DNA of 64,000 nt, from assembly GCA_001970955.1 (NCBI GenBank), contig MPUH01000028.1, positions 62,001 to 126,000 of the forward strand, written 5' to 3'. The notes below the pieces were generated by a model. The model ran no database searches. It worked only from the letters and a program-made list of their open reading frames with translations, and was not told where the DNA came from. Source of the DNA: Stentor coeruleus. Its lineage: Eukaryota; Ciliophora; Heterotrichea; Heterotrichida; Stentoridae. The translations under genes and the position numbers were made by a program. This document shows, piece by piece, positions 35,101-45,275 of this stretch (position 1 is its first letter; each line of letters begins with the position of its first letter).

Positions 35101-36260
35101 TTCACTCCTGCAAGCTGCCCATTATTCAGAACATCTTTACAATAATTAGCTAGAAAGACAAGTATGAGTTTATTCTGACTTTTTATATAATTTGAATTCA
35201 TATATTTAACGAGCTCAGCTGAATTCTCAGGACTTGTAAGCCATTTTCTAATACTCAACTCGATTTTTTTAGAAAATATCTGCTCCCTAGGGTGTTTAAT
35301 TTTAGAAATCCTATATTCAAGGGCTAATTTACACACTAGAACAATAATTGGCTGCATGCATATTGTTAAAACTAAAGAAATTGTAGCATTTTCTATAGTG
35401 TAGGCTAATATAAAAAATAATCCTATACAGAAGTTTTCAAAGTGAATCAAAATTTTTAAAAAATTTACAAAATTCGAATAATAAGGAAGGTCTAAAAGAT
35501 ATTTCATTGTAAAATAGGCATAAATTATCACTGAGCAAGGGAGGAAAATCATATAGTTAGTAAGCTGGATGTTAGTCATAAAAAAGCAATTTGCTAAGTA
35601 AAACATTTTTACATACATATCTATTTCTGAAGAAGACCGAGCTGAAAGATTTGATCCAGCCAAAATGTGTCTAACTTGAAGATTGAAGCCTTCATTTATA
35701 AATGTTAGGCTGATATGAATAATAAGTGTTATGAGTGAAAGACTTTTTCCAACAGGACCTATATTTAAAGTTTGTGCATTAGGCTTATCATAATATTCTT
35801 GTATGAATTCAGCCTCGATTGTTGAGTATTTAAATAAAAGGATTAAAATTGTGCTGACAGGAATATAATAAATATCACATGTAGTTTTCATAGAATTTCT
35901 TAAGAGTGATAACATCCATGATGGGATTGTTTTCTTTTTAATAGACGCAATCATTTGCCAAATGAAAACAAATAAGTTGAAATAAATCATACCTATAACT
36001 ATCATGAGGAATGGAAATAACAAATTCATTGCAGCAGCTAAAGTGTCTAAACATGGATAAAGTAAAACTTTCCAAAACACTTCTTGAGATCCCCAGTATG
36101 GTATGGATAAATCAGGTTTCCATATGAATTTTAAGTTCTGGGATAGAATCTGAATGGCCCATATAAGATAAAAAGCTTTTTGTGCGCGCGGCCCACTATT
36201 GCTACTGCTTTCAAGAGGAAAAACCACAGATAATCCTCTATACAAGTCGTTTATCTTCAT
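32147..36260 (-). CDS. TmcB-like multi-pass PAS membrane protein, array copy 4
   Basis: Two exons; 1353 residues when the 37-bp duplication around N32987 is counted once. As written, that duplication shifts the frame and splits the second exon into two overlapping pieces sharing RLSRVHNIVDFE. N-terminus MKINDLYRGLSVVF, polytopic region with LSARSSSEID, TPR-like middle (FASFLIEILNNSTLAEVYTNK), PAS-like segment (DVFSDPNACLMIISGDK, NDFIPKPYSIGHD), C-terminal membrane modules with MTNRRNKLMHTGFFTQE. It looks intact. It is the upstream-most gene of the array, and its motifs show all four genes to be products of local duplication. Confidence 0.76.
32951..33023. repeat. direct duplication around N32987 (assembly join)
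   Basis: The 36-bp block at 32951-32986 is repeated exactly at 32988-33023 with an N between. The total insertion of 37 bases shifts the frame of array copy 4; a single copy restores it. Confidence 0.9.
33348..33362 (-). other. 15-nt intron
   Basis: GTAAGAAATATTTAG on the minus strand, phase 0; joins DNTGKN to SEKFVSN at the shared array position. Confidence 0.9.
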
Positions 36261-36342
36261 ATTACTTTATTTGTTATTAAATCATAGGCATAAATAAATT
36301 TACACCCAGTTTAAATTTTACTAATACTATCTAATGTCGTTT

Positions 36343-36536
36343 TAGGATATCAAAATAGATGAAGATTATATTTAGTATTAGGGTGGCATGATTTAAACCA
36401 TGCTTTGATTGAGGTTTGTTAGTCCGACGATCTCTTTCTTTAGGCAGATTCGGTATATTATACCACTCGCTATCGCTGGTTATGTGACTCTTTATTTGAT
36501 TAAGGAGATCTTTACTGTTTCTAGGATATCAAAATA
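36343..36536. other. GC-richer structured segment bracketed by a 15-bp direct repeat
   Basis: taggatatcaaaata occurs at 36343-36357 and again at 36522-36536. Between them lie about 164 bases clearly richer in G and C than the surroundings, with a palindrome ggtatattatacc and a small hairpin gcatg/catgc. No coding frame, and no tRNA, 5S or U6 signature that I could match. It could be a small structured RNA gene or a short inserted element. Confidence 0.4.
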
Positions 36537-37394
36537 ATATTAAATACTATTTATATTTATTATAATCAAAATGATGATACATTTATCCTTTTAATTGTAT
36601 TAAAGTCTAATCATCTAATCTTGTGCACAATTTGTGACGAAATTTTATCTAGTAATTTTATTTCCTCAATTATTAATCAAACTTTAGAAAATGTTAGCTT
36701 CATAAATAAACCCAAAAAATCTAATAATTTATTCTTTATTACCTTAAATCTGATATTTTCTCTGGTTGTTCTTATATTTTTTTAAAGCATCCACACTACA
36801 TTTTCCCCCAAATATTCCCTCTTTGTGTTTTTAGCTATATTTATAATAATTTTCCTTTATACATATTTTCATATTTTTTAAATTATCAATTTATTTTAAC
36901 TCCATTCATAGCGGAATTTGATTATTATTTCAATTTATATAAATCCTAATCATCCAAACTAAATTTTCTCTATGATAAAATATTTTTTTTAGATAATAAT
37001 CTTATACTAGCCCTCTCATATCTTTTTTTATCAGTACCTTTAGTATACTCCTATATAATAATTGACTCTTATAAAAATATTATTCAATTTATTATTAAAA
37101 TCTTCTAATGTTTTAAAAAACTCTTGAAAATAATTTATAAGTACAATTCATGTATAAAAAAAAGAACAAAAAAATCCTAGACTGAAGAAAACAAGCACAT
37201 GCAAACACCCCAAAATACTTGAATTTATAAAATCTTCATGATCTGCAATACTTTAATGTTTATTAAATAGGAGGATCAATAAAATTTAACTAATTGAGTC
37301 TTATTGAAAATATTATATTTATAATATGAACTAAGCATACTTTTACCAATATTTGAAATCGAGAAATATATATCTTATAATATTTTATCATATA

Positions 37395-37826
37395 GTTTTA
37401 CAGGTAAGCTTAATCATCCTCAGCTTTATAATTTTTGGAAAAAAATCCAAAATTTTTTGATTTTGATATACAATATAATAAGCCTACACTAACTTAAGTT
37501 ATAGTGAATAATGAGGTTATTATAAGCAACTCTCAAAATTCTTGTTCTATTATAGTAGGGTAATTAAATTCGACTAGTAAAAGCAAGGCAAGCTTGAATA
37601 TAAGTAAAGCTCTCAAGCTTGAAGATAGGCAAGGAACTCAAAGATTCTCTCATATTGGACTAAGAATTACTTGAAGAAATTCAATCAGACTTTGATTAAA
37701 AAACGAAGATGCCCCCAGCTTTTCTGCTATAGAGCTAAAAGTGACACAATAAGAAACCATACAAATTCCTACATAAAAACCTTATATTTTATTCTTTTAC
37801 ATCAATATTTTAAGATAAATGGTTAG
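37395..37826 (+). pseudogene. decayed coding fragment, unknown family
   Basis: Plus-strand coding-like pieces follow one another in changing frames: GKLNHPQLYNFWKKIQNF, then NEVIISNSQNSCSIIVG with a TAA, then KALKLEDRQGTQRFSHIGL, then KKFNQTLIKKRRCPQLFCYR up to a TAG at 37824-37826. None starts from an intact gene and no 15-nt intron joins them. A remnant of an unidentified gene is the simplest reading. Confidence 0.35.
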
Positions 37827-37870
37827 TTGTATATTCAATTAGAGTAACTGATTCTCTGAGCATAGAAAAC

Positions 37871-38075
37871 ATAGTACTTTTTTAGAGCATTATTCAAAAA
37901 ATTACCTAAATAAACAACTACTGAAAAATTATCAATAAAATAAGAAAAAATTATAGTTCTAACTATGCTAATNTATAGTACTTTTTAGAGCATTATTCAA
38001 AAAATTACCTGAATAAACAACTACTGAAAAATTATCAATAAAATAAGAAAAAATTATAGTTCTAACTATGCTAAT
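37871..38075. repeat. direct duplication around N37973 (assembly join)
   Basis: About 100 bp at 37871-37972 recurs at 37975-38075 with a lone N at 37973 and minor differences (a T-run, acctaaat against acctgaat). Probably two alleles or contig ends. Confidence 0.85.
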
Positions 38076-38760
38076 GATACAACAAGTATGGCTGTTTATA
38101 TAAATTAGTATTGAGGTAAAAATAATTTGCATCAAAAATGAAAATAGACTAATAAATTTTTTAGATATTTTAAATTCCTTGCAGTTTTCAGTGATGAAAT
38201 TATATTTTTTATATTGATTTCATATAAATGTATCATATTTTCATCTAATCTTTGCCATTATTCTTTAACTTTTGTTTGTATTATATATCTTTGAATATAT
38301 ACTTATACACACTATCCCAGAAAAGTTTAAAACCCAGTTTTTAAACACAAACAGTCCCTATTCTCCATCCGAAACCCTTAACCCTTAAACATACCCTTAA
38401 ATCCTATTAAAACTCTAAAAGTCCCAAAAAAACCAAATTCCAATAAAGCACCAGAAACTAAACTCCAGTCATAACTTTACCATCTCATCAAAAAGACAAT
38501 TTCTCCACCCTTTCAATTCAAGCAACACTTATTTCACAATTAAAAAGCTTTTTTTCGCATCTAAACACAAATAAACATTTATTTTTTTTCTTAAAAATGT
38601 TCCCTCTTCCCACTTTCACTAACTTTTTACATAGATAAAGGTCTTAGTGTCACGAAACGCTTTTTTTTAAGTTCAAATTTCTAACTTGATGTTCCAATTT
38701 GGAACAGTATTTACTGGACCGGTTTTAACACTTAAGTCTTATTCATTAGCTATTATATAA

Positions 38761-39813
38761 ATGTCTTCAGTCACTATTCAAGACTCAACAAAATTCTATA
38801 TATCTGAAAAACCAATTCACTTAGAAATACCAATTTCTCAATTCATAGCATCATTAGAAAAAACAGCAAAAAGTGTCTCAGATCTCTCTACTTTCAATGC
38901 AAATGTATCATCTTTATGTTCATTTATCTCTAATGAAATGCATGCTTTTATCTCAGTTGATGTTTTGACTGTGATGCTTTTGACTTATTTCCCAAACTTT
39001 GCTGGGCTTTCACAAGCACTTAATACGCATTTAGATTCATTGTTTAGATATTTAATTCGCCTGGATAAACAATCTCAAATGCATTTACAAGAATTTACAT
39101 CTTATTTGATACTTTTGGTAAAGCAAATAATAAATCATACTATTGATCAGAACTTAAAAGCTTCACAGGTATTTATATTGTTAACGTGTACTGAGTTATT
39201 TCAAAATATTCAGAAATTACCTTTGGAATTGGTTATTCAAGCCGTGAATAATTGTCATTGTAGAAGCGAGTTTATAGAAAGTCCTCAGTCGTTACCATCA
39301 TTTTATTCGCTTTTGTGCCAGACTTCTGCGCCTTTTTTGCCGAAATATAGTCATAAGGAGTTCACGCTTGTTTTGGATTTGGATGAAACTCTTGGTCATT
39401 ATTCTAGGAGTAATTTTTTGGTAAGACCTGGTGTGAAAGAGTTTCTTAAAGAGACTTGTAAATATTTTGAACTTGTTTTATTTACAGCTTCCAGTCGAGA
39501 GTATGCTGATTGGGCAATGCAAATAGCAGATCCTGATGGGCTTGTTATGCTAAGGCTTTATAGAGAGCATACTATTAACTGTGAAATCAAAGACTTAGAG
39601 AAACTTGGAAGAGATATTGAGAAGGTTGTTATTATAGACAATTTTCCTAAAGCTTTTGAGAAGCAACCTCATAATGGAATCTCTATAAAAGCATGGACTG
39701 GAGATATTTATGATAAAGAGTTGTTTAAGCTTATCAAGCCTTTGTGTGAGAGTGTCCAAGGATCGTGTAAAGGTCTAAAAGACATTGTTAATATAATTAA
39801 TTCTAAGTGTTAA
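38761..39813 (+). CDS. FCP1/SCP-like HAD phosphatase
   Basis: A 350-residue single-exon protein. The C-terminal ~150 residues form an NLI-interacting-factor or CTD-phosphatase type HAD domain. It has the nucleophile motif DLDETL (Asp206 and Asp208), then VRPGVKEFL, the Thr of FTAS as motif II, and VVIIDNFPKAF (D-N) supplying the later acidic motif. This matches small CTD phosphatases and TIM50/FCP1 relatives that dephosphorylate phosphoserine on proteins. The N-terminal 200 residues are helical and unrecognised, longer than in human SCPs. All catalytic elements are kept, so it should be active; the substrate is unknown. Confidence 0.88.
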   Translation: MSSVTIQDSTKFYISEKPIHLEIPISQFIASLEKTAKSVSDLSTFNANVSSLCSFISNEMHAFISVDVLTVMLLTYFPNFAGLSQALNTHLDSLFRYLIRLDKQSQMHLQEFTSYLILLVKQIINHTIDQNLKASQVFILLTCTELFQNIQKLPLELVIQAVNNCHCRSEFIESPQSLPSFYSLLCQTSAPFLPKYSHKEFTLVLDLDETLGHYSRSNFLVRPGVKEFLKETCKYFELVLFTASSREYADWAMQIADPDGLVMLRLYREHTINCEIKDLEKLGRDIEKVVIIDNFPKAFEKQPHNGISIKAWTGDIYDKELFKLIKPLCESVQGSCKGLKDIVNIINSKC

Positions 39814-41036
39814 TAAAAAAAAGTTCCTGCTGATTATTCATTTATATATATTTATAAAAAAAGATGGAGAAAGTAAAGATATTAGTGATATTATTGGGTA
39901 TGGATTTAGGTAATATTATTTAGCTCAGAGGGATATGATTTAAAAGTTATTTGCTAAAATCTATAACTTTTAGTATTATTGAAATATGAATTTATATATA
40001 CTTTATAAAGTAATAGATTTATTTTCCAATTGATAAGATAATGAGTTATTTATAATTGAAAGCTTACTATCTGTAATAATTTTAATATATTTGCATATAA
40101 ACTAGAATCTTCAAATACATGATTAAGTTTTTATTAGATTTATAAAATTCTATTAGGAAATACAATTGCATCATACCTCGATAAAATACCCAAAGTTTTC
40201 CGATTCTGAAAACTATTTTTCCAGTTTCTTTGATAGAAGTAGTGAATCAGTAAGATTTATGCAGTGCTAAAAATTTAGTTAATCATTCAAATTTAGTTAA
40301 TTTTTAACCTTTCAAAACTATTGAAGTTGACAGAGAATTTTCAAACAAGGAAATTATCTAATCATTATTTAAATTATTTTCTATTGCTATTTAAACTTTC
40401 ATTTATCTTATTGTGATTTATAAGGAAATAAATTTTGGGATAATTTATATTATAGTTCATAAACTTATAAACAATTAAATGCAAGACTAAAATAGAATGA
40501 GTCTTCAACAAAATAATATGTTGAACTTGACAGATCTTCATGTATCTTAAGAGAAATCAAGTGGTATAAAGTAAAAAAAAAAAAACTTTTATTTAGTGCT
40601 AAAGATTACAATTATTCTTGTAAGTGAACAATAGAATTTAATATTATAAATACATGATTACTAATAATTAAGCTATATCTCTAATAAGTTAATAACAAAA
40701 AGGATGTGAATTTAATGTGTTTATCATAGCATGCATTAATATTTCATCTATATATAAACATATTTCGAATAAAATTAAATAGGTAATCAGAATAACAATT
40801 ATTACTGTCAACAAACCATTCTAATATTTTTAATTCTCAATTCAAATGATAAAAAAATACATTTTCTACAAGAAAATCATCTTCTCACAACCTAAAACAA
40901 AAAAATAATAAAAAAAATCCCAAACTTTAACTCATAACCCTTAATAAAATCACCAAATCATAACCCTATACCTATATCTCCAAAAAAAAAAAAATTTCCA
41001 TAAGCCACTTTATAATTAACTATAGTTATTTTCTAC
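39814..41036. other. 1.2-kb spacer, one faint coding trace
   Basis: Convergent spacer. A plus-strand scrap at about 40150-40268 (HHTSIKYPKFSDSENYFSSF) is flanked by stops and may be a decayed exon. Otherwise AT-rich with nothing recognised. Confidence 0.4.
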
Positions 41037-41660
41037 CTAGCAGCAATTATCTTTCTTTTTCTGAGCTGTCTCAAGTGTTTGAGGTTGTTGCACCAAATTT
41101 ATCCCTTTCTTTATCTCAACTTGTGGTGTTTTATCATCAGTAATACTTGATGCTATATCTTTAAAAAGTTCTTTCACATTCGATCCAGTTTTTGCACTAG
41201 TTTCTTGATAAATAGCTCCTAATTGTTTAGCTTTAGCCTCAGCTTCTTCAGTAGTTACACACCTTTCTCCTGTTTTATCTGTTTTATTGCCTACAATAGC
41301 TATAATAACACTATTTCCTCGTTCATTTCTAACATCTTCAACCCACTTATCTAAACTAGCAAAAGTTTGCTTATTTGTCACATCGTAAACTATCACAGCA
41401 GCTGAAGAATCTCTGATATAATTTGGAATAAGGCTTCTAAAGCGTTCTTGTCCTGCAGTATCCCATAATTGAAGTCTCATTGATTTATCGCCAATGGTTA
41501 GAGTTTTTGAGAGAAAATCAATACCAATAGTCGCTTGATAATTAGTATCGAAATTCTCATACATGAATTGGTTAATAATCGATGTCTTTCCTACATAAAT
41601 GTCTCCAAGGAATACAAGTTTATATTTGGGCATTGGAGTAACTAGCATGCCATCTCCCAT
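41037..41660 (-). CDS. Rab6-like small GTPase
   Basis: 207 residues from the ATG at 41660; the open frame extends six codons upstream to a TTG only. All G motifs are present: P-loop GDIYVGKT (19-26), switch I with [12 protein letters not shown], the DTAGQE motif, NKTD and ETSAKTG. The switch I to switch II sequence ([11 protein letters not shown], then [18 protein letters not shown]) is that of Rab6, which controls Golgi and retrograde vesicle traffic. The C-terminus ends DNCC, giving a double-cysteine prenylation signal. The protein has the usual Rab length and no intron. Confidence 0.93.
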   Translation of the reverse strand: MGDGMLVTPMPKYKLVFLGDIYVGKTSIINQFMYENFDTNYQATIGIDFLSKTLTIGDKSMRLQLWDTAGQERFRSLIPNYIRDSSAAVIVYDVTNKQTFASLDKWVEDVRNERGNSVIIAIVGNKTDKTGERCVTTEEAEAKAKQLGAIYQETSAKTGSNVKELFKDIASSITDDKTPQVEIKKGINLVQQPQTLETAQKKKDNCC

Positions 41661-42565
41661 TTTTTTATATATTGGCAATTAGTTAAGTGTTTAAAATATC
41701 TATGCTTTTTAAATTTGATTTTAGTTTGGGAAATATTATAATAGTTGTTCTCTTTGTTGATTCTATGATTTTGATATGCTCTTTATAAGATTTATTTTCT
41801 AAGCAAGTCTTGGAATCTTGGGATTTTTATTAAATCTCTAGGTGTTATTCTTTTATTTAGAAATTAGAATCTAGTATTACAGAATTGTACTTTAAGTTTG
41901 GTGTGTATATGAGAAGAAAATAACATTTTTAAAGATACTTATGGGAAATTCTTTAAAAAAGCAGGGTTTATTTAAGTTTTTTAAAGAATTATTAGTTTTG
42001 AAGTCTTCAATAAAGATTTCTTTTTAATAGTTTTTTGTATTTTCAAATTGTAAAGACCTTAAAGCCAGTCATTTTTCATCATAATATCTATGTATAAGTT
42101 GTTTGAAAAAATATTTATAGCCTTTTTCGCTTCTGAGGAAATCTATTATATAAAAATTGATTAAAGAAGTTTTATAACTATCTAATAAGCTGGAGATTAT
42201 AAACCCTCATATAATTAACCTTCTTCATTCAATATAACACATAATCAAGTAAATCCAACCTCCATATATTCCATAATTCATATTAAGAACTAATTCATAA
42301 TTTCTTCAATAATAGTATTAATCTTATTTTTATCCCATTTAATAATCTTGAAAATCTCTATATTCAATACTTAGATCAATAATATAAAAACCTAAGTCTC
42401 TATTACCAAATATTGCTTGAAAACCCCTATTATACAAATAAAAATATCATCTTTCATACCTTTATAACATTCATAGTTTATTAATTTTCTATAAATCAAT
42501 CACTTTCTCTATAGACCAAAATCATTAAATACAATAATAACAATTAATCAATTTATAACGTAGTT
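41661..42565. other. spacer, no gene seen
   Basis: About 0.9 kb between two minus-strand genes. The right part (42180-42560) is C-rich on the plus strand, as 3' of other minus-strand genes. Nothing else recognised. Confidence 0.5.
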
Positions 42566-44080
42566 TTAGTAATTAAATAGCCGAGGTGGGCCTGCAAAAG
42601 ACTTTGTTAATCGGCCTCCAAAAAATCTATCAGTGTTCTGAAGAGACAAATCTACTTCAAACGCCATATCAGGTGTTAAATTCACAGACCTTCTAATTCT
42701 ATATAATATCTCAACTGCGTTTTTAAGTTCTTTTTTGATTTCCATAACTTTTTCATCAATGCTTTCTTCAGATAATGCCCATTCGAGTTTTACTTGTTTC
42801 AATTGCATTAAGAGTTTTTCGCTTTCAATTTTCGCTTTATCTCTTTGATTTTTAAGCTTCCCCAAAGCAAGTTTCAATATTTCAATTTGTTTTTCTAAAT
42901 CTTGAACTTTTTCTATTGAGTTCCTATCAGCAAAGTTTTGTGATTTTGATAAAGAGTTTTCTAGTTGGCAGTTTAAAATGTGATCATAGAATATGTTTGT
43001 TTGAAATGTTTTTCCACAGTTATCACACTCCATAACACTACATTGATTTATCATTCTTTCATATTGTTTAAGTTGTTTATATTCTTCTTGTTTTTCAAAA
43101 AATGAAGGTTCAGGGGATGGAGAATCAGATTTATTTATAAATGTCATAGAACGAAGTGTTTTTGGTGAGTAAATTGGGGGCTTACAAGCGCCATATGTTA
43201 TTTCAAGTTTGAGATCTCCGATTGTTTTCTTAAGTTTTGATATTTCAATCTCTTTGTCAATAAGTTTTTCGGAAAGACTTTCTTTTATTTTCATCAGATT
43301 GGTTATTTCTGGATCTTTTGAATCTTCGCTAGCTTTATAACGAAGTTTACGAGTTATTTTTTCAATCTGCTCATCTTTATATCTTAATTGGTCTTTAAGA
43401 TTATATTCAGAGTTTTCGAGATTTTTGATTATTTCTTGAAGACTTTGGAATTCGTATTTTAGTTTTTCATAAGTAACAGAATCATCTAATGACCTTCTCA
43501 TTGGTTTTTCTTGTTCATAAATTGCTTTAAGTTCTAAAATAGATTTATTTGTACCCTCAGTCATCCTACTAATTTCTTCTGCAGCTTCTCTTTTTACTTC
43601 TTCAAGTTCATCCTTAAGTTTGTTTATATTTTCATTTTTCCTTTCAATAATCCTCGTTAAACTTTCAGTAGCTTCATTCATCTTATAATCGACTTCTCGT
43701 TTTTGCTCTTTGAGAATAGAAATTTCTTTTTCTAAAATATTTTTCGATATATTAAAGTTCTCTTCTTGCTCAGACAATTTTTGATCTAAATTACTATTAA
43801 TTTCTTTTAATTCTTCAACTTTTTTCTCAAGGTTTCTGATTTTTTCTTTATACTTTACTTTTATCTTTAGTCTTTCTTGTGTATATTTTTCTTCTGCTGA
43901 CTTGAGTTCAACAGAAGAAGACGCCTAAATTATAAATACAGTTAAACGAGGAGAATCATACGAAAAAGATCTAAGCATTGAATCGTACATAGATTTCAAT
44001 TGAGCTTCTCTAGATTTGGCATCATCAAGTTCTAATTGCATAAACTCAAGCTTTTGTTTTAACAAAAGGATGTCTTCCAT
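42566..44080 (-). CDS. coiled-coil protein with a C2HC-type zinc finger, two exons
   Basis: Two exons joined by a 15-nt intron give 499 residues from MEDILLLKQKLEF. Almost the whole protein is charged and helical with heptad patterns, in line with a long coiled coil. It is broken by a Ser/Pro-rich patch and a single zinc-finger-like motif CDNCGKTFQTN followed by H and C (spacing C-x2-C-x11-H-x4-C). The C-terminus is less helical and ends AGPPRLFNY. Proteins of this pattern are frequent in basal bodies and cytoskeleton, but I recognise no specific family. The ATG at 44080 is preferred; the frame opens slightly upstream without another ATG. Confidence 0.75.
43925..43939 (-). other. 15-nt intron
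   Basis: GTATTTATAATTTAG on the minus strand, phase 0; joins SPRLT to ASSSVELKSAEEKY and restores a coiled coil across the junction. Confidence 0.88.
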
Positions 44081-45275
44081 TATTAATATACAAGAAAATT
44101 TTGAATACACATAAAATTATACGAAATAAAAATTGGATAAAATATAAGAGTATATATTTTATTAAATTATAGGAATATGCTACTCTTATATTTATATATG
44201 CAAATCAACCTCAAGTAATTCGTAGAATATTTTTGTTAGTGATTGTTTTAAACTATTTTAGATTTTATGGGAATCTTGAATTTGAAGAATTTTATTACTT
44301 TAGTTTTAGTGTTTAAAAGAATTTCAAATAAAAATTATTGAATTACATTTTTTATAAGTTTAAATTGTATTCTTGTACTGGAAATAAGGTAGTTTGAATA
44401 CAGTGATTCTAGATTTTTTTACGCTATTTCTTCTCAGCGTATACAATAAATTTTCAATTCACTAAACATTTTTTAACTTGCTTTTTTCATTCCTAGATAT
44501 ATGCATTTACCATTTTTCGTTATATTTTATATTTTTACTTTATTATTTTCTCTTTTTCAGCTAAGTGCATAGTATCATTATATGCTTTAGTATTAATAAT
44601 AAGTCGGATAGACAAATCTTCATTGATACTTCTGCGGATGTGCTTATAAAAAAAAATATTACAAGTTAATCTAATATAGTTGTTTAATCAATTATCATTT
44701 ACTATTTTTTTAAAAACAAATAATTATATTATTTGAATGATGTATATTTAAAAAACAATGACTGCGGTTATTATATTAAGATTATATAACTCACTATAAT
44801 AATTTGTAATTTCTATATCATATTACTCAGTTCTGGATTAATATTTTCGATTCTTTATTAGTACTTTTTAAATCAAATCCTATTGATATTTTTTTTTTGA
44901 GTAAGTTTTATATAAAAAACCTGGAAGACATTTTTAGTTTTAAATAATTTATACTGTTTTTTTTTTCTCTTTCATATTTTACTTTTTTGCATTAAAGTCA
45001 ATACAATTAAAGTAAGAAAAATCACTTTTTAGTCAATACTCATCAATCAAACGTACTTTTTTATCCATTTTAACCTTGGAGAGTTCTTCTCTAAGCTTTT
45101 TAAGACAATCCAATATATAAACAATTTTATAAGATTCAAATTATCTAATAGTGTTTTAAAAATTTAGCAAATTTAAGTTTTAAGATAATATTAAGTGTGG
45201 TATTTTTATAAATTTCATTACCTACTGATTACTTTCAAAGGCTTAAAAACCAAATAGTAATGGATATTGTTATAA
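44081..45275. other. divergent spacer with a decayed fragment
   Basis: 1.2 kb between divergent genes. Contains the minus-strand remnant at 44984-45145. Otherwise AT-rich with no RNA gene or repeat recognised. Confidence 0.5.
44984..45145 (-). pseudogene. decayed coding fragment, unknown family
   Basis: On the minus strand an open stretch reads FESYKIVYILDCLKKLREE and continues SKVKMDKKVRLIDEY, a TGA, then LKSDFSYFNCIDFNAKK and a TAA. The composition is protein-like against a very AT-rich background. It lies alone in the spacer and has no start codon of its own. The family is not recognised. Confidence 0.45.

Larger units (their letters stand above)
36261..38760. other. 2.5-kb spacer upstream of the TmcB-like array
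   Basis: The longest gene-free stretch. It holds the GC-richer module at 36343-36536, a decayed plus-strand fragment at 37395-37826 and the N37973 duplication. The last 400 bases are C-rich and G-poor, fitting the 5' flank of the plus-strand phosphatase gene. No intact gene seen. Confidence 0.5.

Noticed and set aside
36370-36500. tRNA gene in the GC-richer segment
   Set aside because: No acceptor stem pairing or GGTTCRANNCC T-arm could be fitted on either strand.
36343-36536. Transposon with target-site duplication
   Set aside because: No terminal inverted repeats or transposase were seen; kept only as an unexplained segment.
41661-41678. Six-codon N-terminal extension of the Rab6-like GTPase
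   Set aside because: It opens with TTG; the ATG at 41660 gives a normal Rab N-terminus.
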